From Massilia antarctica (GTDB lineage Bacteria > Pseudomonadota > Gammaproteobacteria > Burkholderiales > Burkholderiaceae_D), in assembly GCF_015689335.1 (NCBI RefSeq), contig NZ_CP065053.1:7192001-7256000 (forward strand): a DNA stretch of 64,000 nt, given 5' to 3'. A model generated the notes under the pieces. The model saw only the letters and a list, made by a program, of their open reading frames with translations, did not search any database and was not told the origin of the DNA. A program made the position numbers and the translations under genes. This document shows positions 16,676-26,017 of this stretch, piece by piece. Every line of letters begins with the position of its first letter. The first letter of the stretch is position 1.

Positions 16676-17470
16676 ATGATCCGCCTCGGACAACGACTCC
16701 TCCTGCTGCTGATGCTGGCCATGCCGCTGCAGGCCGCGCATGCCGGCACCGCCTGCGAAGAAGTCGCGCAGGACGCCGGTGCCTTCGTCAAGGCCGTCAA
16801 GCTGGCCGAAAACACCAGCGCCGCCCTCGATGCCTCCGGGGCCGAGGTGGCGCTGATCGCCCGCGTCGGCCAGGACCTGTCCAAGTACGACTTGCGCTAT
16901 TCGCACATGGCCTATGCCTGGCGCGACCATCCCAAGGGACGCTGGACCGTCGTGCACCTGCTCAACCAGTGCGGCACCGCGACCTCCAAATTGTTCGACC
17001 AGGGCCTGGCCAATTTTTTTCTCGATGATTTGTTCGCCTACGAGAGCCAGATTGTGATCCCGAGCGCGCAAAGCCAGAAGCGCGTCGTCGCCATGCTCTC
17101 CTCCGAGGCGCCGGCGCGCCTGCACGGTGAGCACTACAATATGCTGGCCTTCCCCTTCTCGACCAAGTACCAGAATTCGAACCAGTGGGTGCTCGAAACC
17201 TACGCCGCCAGCGCCAGCGAGAGCGCCATCGACGATCGCGGCGCCGCCCAGTCCTGGCTCAAGCAGGCAGGCTATAAGCCCAATACGATCTGGGTGCCGT
17301 CGGTCAAGCGCCTGGGCGCACGCGTATTCCGCGCCAACGTGGCTTTCGACGACCATCCGCTGGGCCGCCGCATCGCCGGCCAGATCGACATCGTCACCGT
17401 CGAATCGGTGGTGCGCTTCGTGAAGCTGCGCGACCCCGCCACCACCGAGTCGGTGGTGGGGATTCAGTAA
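16676..17470 (+). CDS. DUF2145 family exported protein
   Basis: A 264-residue protein with a clear signal peptide (LLLLLMLAMPLQAAHA/GT). The core YSHMAYAWRDHPKGRWTVVH ... LNQCGTATSKLFDQGLANFF ... EHYNMLAFPFSTKYQNSNQW matches the DUF2145 pattern, with conserved His and Cys that hint at a papain/NlpC-like fold (inference). The Shine-Dalgarno sequence lies in the last codons of the preceding exported gene. The convergent ABC operon ends three bases away. Confidence 0.82.
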   Translation: MIRLGQRLLLLLMLAMPLQAAHAGTACEEVAQDAGAFVKAVKLAENTSAALDASGAEVALIARVGQDLSKYDLRYSHMAYAWRDHPKGRWTVVHLLNQCGTATSKLFDQGLANFFLDDLFAYESQIVIPSAQSQKRVVAMLSSEAPARLHGEHYNMLAFPFSTKYQNSNQWVLETYAASASESAIDDRGAAQSWLKQAGYKPNTIWVPSVKRLGARVFRANVAFDDHPLGRRIAGQIDIVTVESVVRFVKLRDPATTESVVGIQ

Positions 17471-17473
17471 GCG

Positions 17474-18544
17474 TCAGAACACCCACAGCTTATCGGCCGG
17501 CATGTGCAGCCAGTAGCTGCCCGCCTCCAGCCGGTACTTCGAATACGCGCGCAGGCTCAGGCCGTCGCGCGTAAACAGGCACTCCCAGCGGTCGCCCAGG
17601 TACATGCAGGTCAACAGCGGCATTTCGAGCGCATTGTCGACCTGCTGCGCGCTGATCTTCACATCCTCGACCCGGATCAGCGGCGTGGCCTCGCCGCCCA
17701 CACGCGCACCGCGCGCCGTGCCCTGCATGCTCGCGCCGGCCACCATCAGCGCCACCTTGCCGCCATTGCTGGCCACGACCTGGCCCGGCAAGCGGTTGTT
17801 ACTGCCCATGAATTCGGCGGTAAACAAGGTGTCCGGCGTTTCGTACATGCTTTGCGGCGAGCCTTGCTGCTCGATCTTGCCGTTATTAAGCAGCAGGATG
17901 CGGTCCGAAATCGCCATCGCCTCGCCCTGGTCGTGCGTGACCATCAGCGCCGACAGGCCAAGGCGCACGATCAGCTCGCGCAAGAAGGCGCGCGCTTCCT
18001 CGCGCAGCTTGGCATCGAGGTTCGAGAGCGGTTCGTCGAGCAAGATCACGGGCGGGTTGTACACCAGCGCGCGCGCGATCGCCACCCGCTGCTGCTGGCC
18101 GCCGGAGAGCTGGTGCGGAAAACGCTCGCCCAGGTGGCCCAGCCCCAGTTGGCCCAGCACTTCCTTGACCTTGGCCGCGATCTCGCTCTTGCCCATCTTG
18201 CGCAGGGTCAGGCCATAGGCCACGTTGTCGAACACGGTCTTGTGCGGCCACAGCGCGTACGACTGGAACACCAGTCCCAGGCTGCGGTGCTCGGCGGCCA
18301 TCTCGAATTTGCGCGCGCCGTCGAACACGCGGCGCTCGCCGATGTCGATGGTGCCGCTCTTGGGGCTTTCCAGCCCGGCGACCGCGCGCAGCAAGGTGGT
18401 CTTGCCGCTGCCCGAAGGGCCCAGCAGGGCAACCACTTCGCCGCGTTGCAGGTGCATCGATACGCCCTTGAGGATCTGGTTGGCGTGCGCGCCAGTGCCA
18501 TAATCGAGGTGCAGGTCGTTGACGGTCAATTCATTCATGGTCAT
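17474..18544 (-). CDS. ABC transporter ATP-binding protein (Fe3+/polyamine class)
   Basis: A 356-residue ATPase of the PotA/FbpC type. Walker A is GPSGSGKTTLLRAVAGL, signature LSGGQQQRVAIARAL, Walker B VILLDEPLSNLDAKL, switch His in MVTHDQGEAMAIS. The C-terminal ~110 residues form a TOBE-like regulatory region. It energises the double permease encoded 18 bp upstream. ATG at 18538 is an alternative start (GGAA six bases ahead). Confidence 0.9.
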   Translation of the reverse strand: MTMNELTVNDLHLDYGTGAHANQILKGVSMHLQRGEVVALLGPSGSGKTTLLRAVAGLESPKSGTIDIGERRVFDGARKFEMAAEHRSLGLVFQSYALWPHKTVFDNVAYGLTLRKMGKSEIAAKVKEVLGQLGLGHLGERFPHQLSGGQQQRVAIARALVYNPPVILLDEPLSNLDAKLREEARAFLRELIVRLGLSALMVTHDQGEAMAISDRILLLNNGKIEQQGSPQSMYETPDTLFTAEFMGSNNRLPGQVVASNGGKVALMVAGASMQGTARGARVGGEATPLIRVEDVKISAQQVDNALEMPLLTCMYLGDRWECLFTRDGLSLRAYSKYRLEAGSYWLHMPADKLWVF

Positions 18545-18562
18545 TTCCGGTGTAGGTAGTGT

Positions 18563-20329
18563 TTATTGATGCAGCTTGACGCCGAAGCGCAGCGCAATGC
18601 CGAGGCCAATGGCCACCAAGGTGATATTGATGAACGATAGCGCCGCCACCAGGTCGGTCGAGCCGCCCGCCCACAGCGACACCAGCATCGCCCCGATCAC
18701 TTCCGTGCCTGGGGTGAGCAGGTACACCCCGGTCGAATATTCGCGCTCGAAGATCAGGAACACCATCAGCCAGGCGCCCAGCATGCCGAATTTGATGAGC
18801 GGCAGGGTCACGTCGCGCGTGACCTGGCCGCGACTGGCGCCCACCGCGCGCGCCGCCTCTTCCAGTTCCGGCCCCACCTGCAGCAGCGCGGTCGAGATCA
18901 GGCGCATGCCGTAAGCGAGCCACACCACCGAATACGCCAGCCACAGGGCGAAGATGGTCGAGCGCACTTCGCGCAGCAGCGGAATCGCATGTTCGCTGAG
19001 CCACAGCGCCGGCCCCAGGCCGGTCGCCTTGAGCATCCCATCGAGCCAGCTTGGCACGAACAGGAACACCCACAGGAACGACAGGCCGGCCAACAGGCCC
19101 GGCACGGCGCGCGGCACCAGCACGCTGTAGTCGAGCAGGCGCGTGATGCCATCGGGCTTTCTGTGCATGGCCAGCGCGATGGCCGTGTAGCACACCACCG
19201 CCAGCGCTCCGCCGATCACGCCGATCAGCACCGTGTTGATAATCCCGCGCACTAGCGAATGCTGTTCCAGGATGTCGCGGAAGTGCTGCAAGGTCAGTAC
19301 ATCCCACAGCACCACTCCCTCGCCCCAGTTCTGCACGAAAGAGCGCAGCACGATGCCCGAGAGCGGCAGGATGATCGTCACCAGCAGCCAGCCCGCCAGC
19401 AGCGCGAATGCCAGCCACTTCCAGCGCCCCAGCGGCATCGCCTTCTGGCGCGCGCCCTTGCCCTTGATCGACACGTATTTGTTGGCCGACTTGAGCAGCC
19501 AGCGCTGCAGCATCACCAGCGGCATCGTCACCATCACCAGGCACACCGCCACCGCCGCCATCAGGTGGTACGAGGGGGTGCCCAGCTTGTTGGTCAGCTT
19601 GTACAGATAGGTGGCCAGCACCAGGTGGCCTTCCGGGTCGCCCAGCACCAGCACCAGGCCGAACACCTCGAAGCCGAGGAAGAACACCAGCACACCCGCA
19701 TACGCCAGCGCCGGCATGATCATCGGCAGCGACACATTGATCATCACCCTCAGCGGCGAGGCGCCGGCCACGCGGGCCGCTTCCTCCACGTCCGAACCCA
19801 GGCTTTTCAGCGCCGACGACGCATACAGGTACACGTGCGGAACGTGGGTCAGCCCGGCGATGATGACGATACTGGTAAACGAATAGATATTCCACGGGAT
19901 GAAGCCGAGCAGCTGCTTGGCCCATACCGAATAGAAGCCCACGGGGCCCATCGACACCACATAGCCGAAACCCATCACCATGGGCGAGACGAAGATCGGC
20001 ACCAGCAGCAGCGGGGCGATCCAGCCGCGCCCCGGCAGATCGGTGCGCACCATCAGGAAGGCCAGCATGCCGCCCAGCGGCACCGCGATGGCGGTCAGGC
20101 CGGCGGCCAGAATCATGCCATTCTTGAACGCCTGGCCGAAATCGGGGTCGTCGAAAATGAAGGCATAGGCTTCGAGTCCCAGGGTTTTTTCGGGCATGAA
20201 AAACGGCGCCGACAAAAAACTTTGGTAAAAAATCAGGAAAAGCGGTAAAAAGATGGCGACGCAGGCGAGCGTCACCACCAGGCCGCGCGGCCAGTTAAGC
20301 CGCGTGGCCCGCAATGATAAGGTAGTCAT
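18563..20329 (-). CDS. ABC transporter permease, fused two-domain (FbpB/AfuB type)
   Basis: A 588-residue inner-membrane protein with about 12 helices. It contains two BPD_transp_1 domains in tandem, each with an EAA loop: DVEEAARVAGASPLRVMINV in the first half and ELEEAARAVGASRGQVTRDV in the second. This fused layout is typical of iron(III), phosphonate and thiamine-type importers. A strong hairpin lies in the gap to the binding-protein gene upstream. Confidence 0.9.
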   Translation of the reverse strand: MTTLSLRATRLNWPRGLVVTLACVAIFLPLFLIFYQSFLSAPFFMPEKTLGLEAYAFIFDDPDFGQAFKNGMILAAGLTAIAVPLGGMLAFLMVRTDLPGRGWIAPLLLVPIFVSPMVMGFGYVVSMGPVGFYSVWAKQLLGFIPWNIYSFTSIVIIAGLTHVPHVYLYASSALKSLGSDVEEAARVAGASPLRVMINVSLPMIMPALAYAGVLVFFLGFEVFGLVLVLGDPEGHLVLATYLYKLTNKLGTPSYHLMAAVAVCLVMVTMPLVMLQRWLLKSANKYVSIKGKGARQKAMPLGRWKWLAFALLAGWLLVTIILPLSGIVLRSFVQNWGEGVVLWDVLTLQHFRDILEQHSLVRGIINTVLIGVIGGALAVVCYTAIALAMHRKPDGITRLLDYSVLVPRAVPGLLAGLSFLWVFLFVPSWLDGMLKATGLGPALWLSEHAIPLLREVRSTIFALWLAYSVVWLAYGMRLISTALLQVGPELEEAARAVGASRGQVTRDVTLPLIKFGMLGAWLMVFLIFEREYSTGVYLLTPGTEVIGAMLVSLWAGGSTDLVAALSFINITLVAIGLGIALRFGVKLHQ

Positions 20330-20353
20330 GTGAGGTCCGATCGTCGATGTTCG

Positions 20354-20374
20354 GGGTGGGCGGGGCGCCCACCC
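20354..20374 (-). promoter_or_regulatory. Intergenic hairpin between binding-protein and permease genes
   Basis: A perfect 9-bp stem (GGGTGGGCG / CGCCCACCC) with a 3-base loop in the 54-bp gap. Stem-loops at this position in ABC operons usually protect the upstream mRNA 3' end or reduce read-through, giving more binding protein than permease. Confidence 0.5.
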
Positions 20375-20383
20375 TGCGGGCGC

Positions 20384-21499
20384 TTATTTTTTGCCCGCGG
20401 TTTCTTTCCACTGCTTGAGGAAGGCCATGCGCTTGGCCGGCCCCAGGAACTGCAGCACGATCGGATGCACCGGAACCGGCTTGACGTTCTTCTCGCCGAT
20501 GATCTTGATCAGTTCCGCCGACGTGGTCTCGCCCTTGACGTCGGAACGGATCGCGAACAGCTTCGAGTCGTTGGCGATCACGGTCTGGCCGCGCACCGAC
20601 AGCAGGTAATCCATCCACAGCTTGGCCGCATTCGGATTCTTGGCGCTCTTGTTAATGAACTGCACGCGCGAAAGGATCAGGGTGTAATCGGCCGGCAGCA
20701 CCACGCCCAGCGACGGGTCGGTCTTGGCGCGCACCAGCGCGTACGAACCGAGCACGTTGTAGCCGATCAGGTTCTCGCCCGACGAAATCCGTTCCAGCAT
20801 GGTCCCGGTGGACGACTGCACCCGTACCTTGGCTACGCCGAACGCGTTTTCCAGCTCCAGGAACTGCGGATTTTCGCGCGCGTCCTGGGTCATGAACATG
20901 AAGCCGACCCCGGATTTTTCGATGTCGTAAGTCGTGACCTTGTCGCGGAATTTTTCGGTCTTGATCAGGGTAGCGAAAGCGGAGTGGGTCCTGGGTATTT
21001 CGCTGGTGGACAGCAGGCGCTTGTTGTACACGATCGCGGCCGGCTCGAAGGTGGTGCCGTAGGCGCTGTCGTTCCACATGGCCCATGCCGGCAGCTTGGC
21101 GGCTTCCGGCGACTTGTACTTCAGCGCGTGGCCGTCCGACGCGAGGCGCATCTGCAGGTCCATCGCGGACGACCACAAGACGTCGGCCGTATTGCCGCCG
21201 GCCGCCGCCTCCGAAATGAAGCGGTTGTACACTTCGGTCGAATTCATGTCGTTGTATTCGACCGTCACGCCAGGATACAGGGTGTTGAAGTCCTTGATCA
21301 GCGGCTGCGCGGCCTTGCTGTCGGTGGCCGAGTAGATCACCAGCTTGGCCTCTTTCTTGGCGCCGTCGATGATCTTCTGGTAGTCGGCCGGATAGCCCGC
21401 CGGGACCTGCGCGAAGGCGCTGCCGGCCAGGGTGGCGGCAAGGGTTGCCGCGAAGGTGGCCGTAATGGCGGCGCCGATCAGGCTGCGTTTGATATTCAT
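20384..21499 (-). CDS. ABC transporter periplasmic binding protein (FbpA-like)
   Basis: A 371-residue protein with a signal peptide ending AGSAFA/QV. The mature start PAGYPADYQKIIDGAKKEAK then LVIYSATDSKAAQPLIKDF is typical of the iron(III)/2-aminoethylphosphonate cluster of binding proteins. Later segments include VTVEYNDMNSTEVYNRFISE and SSGENLIGYNVLGSYAL. GGAG upstream of the ATG is good. Which substrate it binds cannot be read; the Bug receptor, porin and TctDE system nearby raise the possibility of a metal-carboxylate complex (inference). Confidence 0.85.
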   Translation of the reverse strand: MNIKRSLIGAAITATFAATLAATLAGSAFAQVPAGYPADYQKIIDGAKKEAKLVIYSATDSKAAQPLIKDFNTLYPGVTVEYNDMNSTEVYNRFISEAAAGGNTADVLWSSAMDLQMRLASDGHALKYKSPEAAKLPAWAMWNDSAYGTTFEPAAIVYNKRLLSTSEIPRTHSAFATLIKTEKFRDKVTTYDIEKSGVGFMFMTQDARENPQFLELENAFGVAKVRVQSSTGTMLERISSGENLIGYNVLGSYALVRAKTDPSLGVVLPADYTLILSRVQFINKSAKNPNAAKLWMDYLLSVRGQTVIANDSKLFAIRSDVKGETTSAELIKIIGEKNVKPVPVHPIVLQFLGPAKRMAFLKQWKETAGKK

Positions 21500-21524
21500 A
21501 GTGTCTCCAGATTGTTGTTATGTT

Positions 21525-22475
21525 TTAGCGAATCAGCTTGAACTGCCTGGCCTGCCGGTTGTAGTCGGCGACGGCCTTGTGGATGTAATCGGTCAGTGCC
21601 GGTCCGGTCAGGGTGAACGGATACAGCCCGTGCGCCGCCCGCAAGCGGGCAAAATCGGCGCTCGACGTCATCCGCTCGAAACTGCCCACCCAGCGCTGGT
21701 ACTCGGCATCCGCCACCTTGGGTCCCATCCACACGCCGCGGATGATCGGCCACACCACGTCCACGCCCTGCTCGCGCGCGGTCGGCGCTTGCGACAGCAC
21801 GCCCGGCAAACGCCGCTCCGACAGCACCGCCAGTACCCGCACCTTGCCGGCGCCGGCGCCCGCGTACAGGGTCGCTTCCGAAGCATCGCCCGACACCACC
21901 TGCACATGGTTCGCGTGCATCGCGGTGAAAGCTTCGCCGCCGCCTTCGAGCGCCACGAAGCGCAGCACCTTGGGGTCGATCCCGGCGCTGCGCGCCAGCA
22001 GCGCCATCTTCATCCAGTCCTGGCTGCCGATCGTGCCGGACACCCCGATCAGCACCTTCTCCGGCTCGCGCCGCAAGGCGTCGATCAGGTCGGCCAGGTT
22101 GCGAAACGCCGAATCGGAACGCACCGCGATCATGCCGTAGTCGGCGCCCAGGGCGGCGACCCAGCGCACGTCGTCGGCGCTGGCCTTGCCGAACTTTCCC
22201 TGCGCCAGATTGAGCAGCGAGCCGCCCGAAAAGGCCACCAAGGTATCCTTCTCGCTCCCGCGCTGGGCCGCCATGGTGTGCCAGGCGACCGCGCCGATCC
22301 CGCCCGGCAGGTACGACAAGCGCAGGGCGGGCGCGTCGGCCTCGCTTCTGAGTCCTTCGCGCGCCAGCTTGCAGGTCAGGTCCATCGCGCCGCCCGGCTT
22401 GGACGGCACGATGCATTCGGCCCCCGCGCAATGCAATGCGGCGCCGGCCATCAGGATGGAGAACAGGGATTTCAT
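21525..22475 (-). CDS. Bug-family (TctC-like) periplasmic solute receptor
   Basis: A 316-residue protein starting MKSLFSILMAGAALHCAGA with a short signal peptide. It then shows the Bug layout: VPSKPGGAMDLTCKLAREGL, LSYLPGGIGAVAWHTMA, and GVSGTIGSQDWMKMALLARS. These receptors bind carboxylates or amides and normally feed a TctAB permease, or act as sensors. No TctAB is visible here; instead the gene sits between a porin and an ABC system and faces a TctDE-like pair. The mature start keeps Cys but is not a clear lipobox. Confidence 0.82.
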   Translation of the reverse strand: MKSLFSILMAGAALHCAGAECIVPSKPGGAMDLTCKLAREGLRSEADAPALRLSYLPGGIGAVAWHTMAAQRGSEKDTLVAFSGGSLLNLAQGKFGKASADDVRWVAALGADYGMIAVRSDSAFRNLADLIDALRREPEKVLIGVSGTIGSQDWMKMALLARSAGIDPKVLRFVALEGGGEAFTAMHANHVQVVSGDASEATLYAGAGAGKVRVLAVLSERRLPGVLSQAPTAREQGVDVVWPIIRGVWMGPKVADAEYQRWVGSFERMTSSADFARLRAAHGLYPFTLTGPALTDYIHKAVADYNRQARQFKLIR

Positions 22476-22536
22476 GGCGCCAGCCTTTCGGGATGGGCAG
22501 GGAAAATCACCCCGCCCGCCCATGCCCGACAAGGCA

Positions 22537-23601
22537 TCAGAAACGATGCTGGATGCCGGCCGTGAGCCCTTTTTGCGTGGTGCCGAAGCCAGGATCGTCG
22601 CGCGACAGTCCCACCAGCTTGCCGTTGTCGGCCTTGGCGTAGGCTGCCGTCAGATACAGGTCGGTGCGTTTGGATAGCGCATACATGCCGCGCGCCACAT
22701 ACATGATCGGATCGGCATCCGTGTTGGCGGGCACGTTCTTGACGTTGACGTAATAGACGGCGCCGGTCAGGGTGACCGCCGGCGTGGTAAACCAGCTCGC
22801 GCCGGCCCACCAGGTGGTCGCTCGCACGTCCGGCGTGGCGGCCTTGGCTGCCTCCAGCTTGAAGTCGCGCATGCCGCCGGTCAGGCGCACCACGTCGTTC
22901 TTGAAGTCGACCGCCGCATGAAAGGCCTTGGTTTCGTCGCGCCGTCCGGTGCCGGCCAGGGTGTTGGCGTTGATTTGCTCGAACGCGCCCATGGCCGAGA
23001 AGCTGCCGCGGCTCCAGGACCCGGCCACCGCGTATTTACGGCTGTCGGCGCTGCTGCCCGCCTGTTCGCCCAGGCCGATGGTGGCGCCATATTTGAAGTC
23101 GCCGGCTTTGCCCGAGTATTTGATCAGGTTATCAAAGGCGGTCGTCATGCCGTACTTGGACGGACCGGTGGCGTTGGACGAGGTAGCCCACGAGTAGTTC
23201 GGCGCGTAGCCGAGCGGGTCGAACAGGATCACGAAATCGTAGGTGGTGGTGAACGAGCGCCCCAGCACCACTCTTCCGAAGCCGCCGTCCAGGCCTACGA
23301 AGGCCTGGCGCTTGAACAGCGCACCGTCGGCCGCGCCGGTATCCATCAGAATGCCGCCTTCCAGGCCGAAAACGGCTTTCAGGCCGCCGCCCAGGTCTTC
23401 GGTGCCGCGCAAACCCCAGCGCGAAGTGTTTTTGCCGCCCGAGATCACGCGCGTGGCGTTGTCGTGGGCGGCATTGGTATTGGTGGTGTAATCGACGCCG
23501 GCGTCGATCAGGCCATAGATTTGCACACTGGATTGGGCCTGGGCGGTACCGGCTGCCGAAAAGGCGGCTGCCAGCGCGAGCGTAAGCACGGATGGTTTCA
23601 T
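22537..23601 (-). CDS. Gram-negative porin (Burkholderia-type trimeric porin)
   Basis: A 354-residue outer-membrane beta-barrel. A signal peptide ends GTAQA/QS, then SSVQIYGLIDAGVDYTTNTN, a central GLRGTEDLGGGLKAVFGLEGG strand pair, RQAFVGLDGGFGRVVLGRSF, and the closing strand GLTAGIQHRF ending in Phe, as required for BAM assembly. AGGAG precedes the ATG. It is first in a minus-strand operon with the Bug receptor and ABC genes and divergent from the TctD regulator, so it is probably the matching outer-membrane channel. Confidence 0.92.
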   Translation of the reverse strand: MKPSVLTLALAAAFSAAGTAQAQSSVQIYGLIDAGVDYTTNTNAAHDNATRVISGGKNTSRWGLRGTEDLGGGLKAVFGLEGGILMDTGAADGALFKRQAFVGLDGGFGRVVLGRSFTTTYDFVILFDPLGYAPNYSWATSSNATGPSKYGMTTAFDNLIKYSGKAGDFKYGATIGLGEQAGSSADSRKYAVAGSWSRGSFSAMGAFEQINANTLAGTGRRDETKAFHAAVDFKNDVVRLTGGMRDFKLEAAKAATPDVRATTWWAGASWFTTPAVTLTGAVYYVNVKNVPANTDADPIMYVARGMYALSKRTDLYLTAAYAKADNGKLVGLSRDDPGFGTTQKGLTAGIQHRF

Positions 23602-23753
23602 TCTTATCTCCTGAGTTTTCGTTTTTATATACTACGGCGTTTCTGGGGCTAACTATATATTCACGATCCTTTCAATTGGCTTTCAGTGCCCTCCTGTACC
23701 CGTGATGCCACACCGACCGCGCTTTTTGCCACGCTTAGGGCTACACTGCCCCG

Positions 23754-24449
23754 ATGCGAATACTCCTGGTAGAAGACCATATAGAACTGTCGCACTGGCT
23801 CTCCAAAGCCCTGCGCGACGCCCACCTGACCGTCGAATGCGCCGCCAACGGCGCCGATGCCGACGCGCTGCTGCACACGCAGGACTACGCGCTCGTCATC
23901 CTCGACCTGACCTTGCCCAAGATGGACGGCCTCGATGTGCTGCGCCGCCTGCGCGCCCGCGGCGGCGCGCGCGCCAAGACCCCGGTGATGATCCTGACCG
24001 CGCGCGGCGGCCTGGAAGAACGGGTCCAGGGCCTGAACCTGGGTGCCGACGACTATCTGGCCAAGCCGTTCGAACTGAGCGAACTCGAAGCGCGGGTCAA
24101 GGCCCTGCTGCGCCGCAGCCAGGGCAGCGAAGCATTGGTGCACCAGTGCGGCGCGCTCAGTTTCGACACGGTGACGCGCATGTTTGCGTACGGCGGCGCC
24201 GCGCTGGCCCTCACCCCGCGCGAACACGCGGTGCTCGAAGCCCTGATTACCCGGCCCGGGCGCGCGGTATCGAAGGAAAAGCTGTTCGACGAAGTCTTTG
24301 CCCTCGAAGACGACGCCAACCTCGATGCCATCGAGCTGTATATCCACCGCGTGCGAAAAAAACTCGAACGCGTGCAGATTGGCGCAGCCGCCATCACCAC
24401 CCTGCGCGGCATCGGCTACCTGTTGCAGCCACGCGACACACCGGGCTGA
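23754..24449 (+). CDS. OmpR-family response regulator, TctD-like
   Basis: A 231-residue protein. Receiver: RILLVEDHIELSHWLSKAL, phospho-acceptor in VILDLTLPKMDG, LTARGG and KPFELSELEARV. C-terminal winged helix: LALTPREHAVLEALITRPGR and DAIELYIHRVRKKL. It is divergent from the porin operon across a 152-bp intergenic region that must carry both promoters and, most likely, its binding sites. The sensor gene starts one base after its stop. Confidence 0.9.
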   Translation: MRILLVEDHIELSHWLSKALRDAHLTVECAANGADADALLHTQDYALVILDLTLPKMDGLDVLRRLRARGGARAKTPVMILTARGGLEERVQGLNLGADDYLAKPFELSELEARVKALLRRSQGSEALVHQCGALSFDTVTRMFAYGGAALALTPREHAVLEALITRPGRAVSKEKLFDEVFALEDDANLDAIELYIHRVRKKLERVQIGAAAITTLRGIGYLLQPRDTPG

Positions 24450-24450
24450 C

Positions 24451-25899
24451 GTGGCCGCGCTGTACGCCACCGTGCGCGGCAAGATCGGCGCCGCGCCCCT
24501 GGGCAGCCTGCGCAGCCAGCTGCTGCGCTGGCTCCTCATTCCCCTGGTGCTGCTGGTCGCCCTGAACGCGGTATCGGTGTACGACAACGCCCTCGACGCG
24601 GCCGACCTGGCCTACGACCGCTCCTTGCTGGCCTCCACCCGCGCGCTGGCCGAGCGGGTCGCCATCAAGGACGGCAAGGTGGTGGCCGACGTGCCCTACG
24701 TCGCCCTCGACAGCTTCGAGACCGATACCCTGGGCCGCATCTACTACAAAGTGAGCGGCATCGATGGCGAAACCGTGTCCGGCTTCGACGACCTGCCGCC
24801 GGTGCCGGCCAACGTGCCGCGCTCGGAAGCCTATCCGGCGCTGGTGCGCTTCTACCACGCCGACTACAACGGCGAGCCGGTACGCATCGCCGCCCTGCTG
24901 CAGCCGGTGTACGACGATTCGATGCGCGGCATCGCCCTGATCCAGGTCGGCGAAACGCTCGACGCGCGGCGCGGCCTGTCGCGCAAGATCCTGGTCGACA
25001 CGCTCCTGCGCCAGGCCGTGATGGTGCTGGCGGTCGCCTCGCTGGTGTGGTTTGCGGTGCGCCTGGTGCTGCGGCCCCTGATGCGGCTTAAAATCGAAGT
25101 CGAAAACCGCGCCCTGAATGACCTGTCCGACGTCGACCAGGCGCTCGTGCACAAGGAGGTACGCCCGCTGGTGGCCGCCATGAACGGCACCATGTCGCGC
25201 ATGCACAACCTGATCGCCAGCCAGCGCCGCTTCATCGCCGACGCCTCGCACCAGTTGCGCACTCCGCTCACCGTGCTCAAGACCCAGGCCGAACTGGCAC
25301 TGCGTGAAAACGATCCTGCCGCCATGCGCGAGATCGTCCGCTCGATCGCCACCACCACCGACGCCACCGTCCACCTGGCCAACCGTCTGCTCACCTTGGC
25401 GCGCGTCGAACATGGCAGTGCGGGAGCCGGCATGGCGCCGGTCTCGCTCACCGCCATCGTGCGCCAGGTCGGGCTGGAGATGGCGCTGCCCGCCGTGCAG
25501 AAGCAGATCGACCTGTCGCTCGATGCCGCCGACGCCGATAAGACACTGGTCGCCGGCCACGAACTCATGCTGCATGAACTGGTGACCAACCTGGTCGACA
25601 ACGCCATCCGCTACACGCCGGCCGGCGGCAAGGTGGCGCTGCGGGTCAGGGTGGACGGCGCCAGGGTGCTGCTCGACGTCGAGGACAGCGGCTGCGGCAT
25701 CGCCGACGACGAACGAGAGAAAGTACTCACCCCGTTCTACCGCTCGTCGGGCGCGCTCGAAACCAACCCTGGGGGCACGGGCCTGGGCTTGTCGATCGTG
25801 CGCGAGGTCGCGGCCCAGCACCGCGCCGACGTCACCCTGACCAGCGCCTCCCCGGGACCGGGCCTGAAGGTGGTGATTTGTTTCGATTCGGCCGCCTGA
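24451..25899 (+). CDS. Sensor histidine kinase, TctE-like
   Basis: A 482-residue inner-membrane kinase with GTG start at 24451, one base after the regulator's stop. TM1 is LLRWLLIPLVLLVALNAVSVY; the ~135-residue periplasmic region is of the 2CSK_N/TctE type; TM2 is AVMVLAVASLVWFAVRLVL. Then HAMP, HisKA (RRFIADASHQLRTPLTVLKT) and HATPase (NLVDNAIRYTPAGG, DSGCGIADDE, GTGLGLSIVREV). It pairs with the preceding regulator and probably controls the divergent porin-Bug-ABC operon. Confidence 0.9.
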   Translation: MAALYATVRGKIGAAPLGSLRSQLLRWLLIPLVLLVALNAVSVYDNALDAADLAYDRSLLASTRALAERVAIKDGKVVADVPYVALDSFETDTLGRIYYKVSGIDGETVSGFDDLPPVPANVPRSEAYPALVRFYHADYNGEPVRIAALLQPVYDDSMRGIALIQVGETLDARRGLSRKILVDTLLRQAVMVLAVASLVWFAVRLVLRPLMRLKIEVENRALNDLSDVDQALVHKEVRPLVAAMNGTMSRMHNLIASQRRFIADASHQLRTPLTVLKTQAELALRENDPAAMREIVRSIATTTDATVHLANRLLTLARVEHGSAGAGMAPVSLTAIVRQVGLEMALPAVQKQIDLSLDAADADKTLVAGHELMLHELVTNLVDNAIRYTPAGGKVALRVRVDGARVLLDVEDSGCGIADDEREKVLTPFYRSSGALETNPGGTGLGLSIVREVAAQHRADVTLTSASPGPGLKVVICFDSAA

Positions 25900-26017
25900 G
25901 CTTACGGATCAAATACAGACAGAAAAAACTTCGCGCAAGCCTGCGCGCCCAATGCTAATGTTGATGGTGCTGTATTTACAACACATCCCCTTCAACAACA
26001 GGAAACGGAGAGCAGGC

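Noticed and set aside
20330..20383. Riboswitch or small RNA between permease and binding-protein genes
   Set aside because: Only one simple hairpin fits in 54 bp; no conserved aptamer features.
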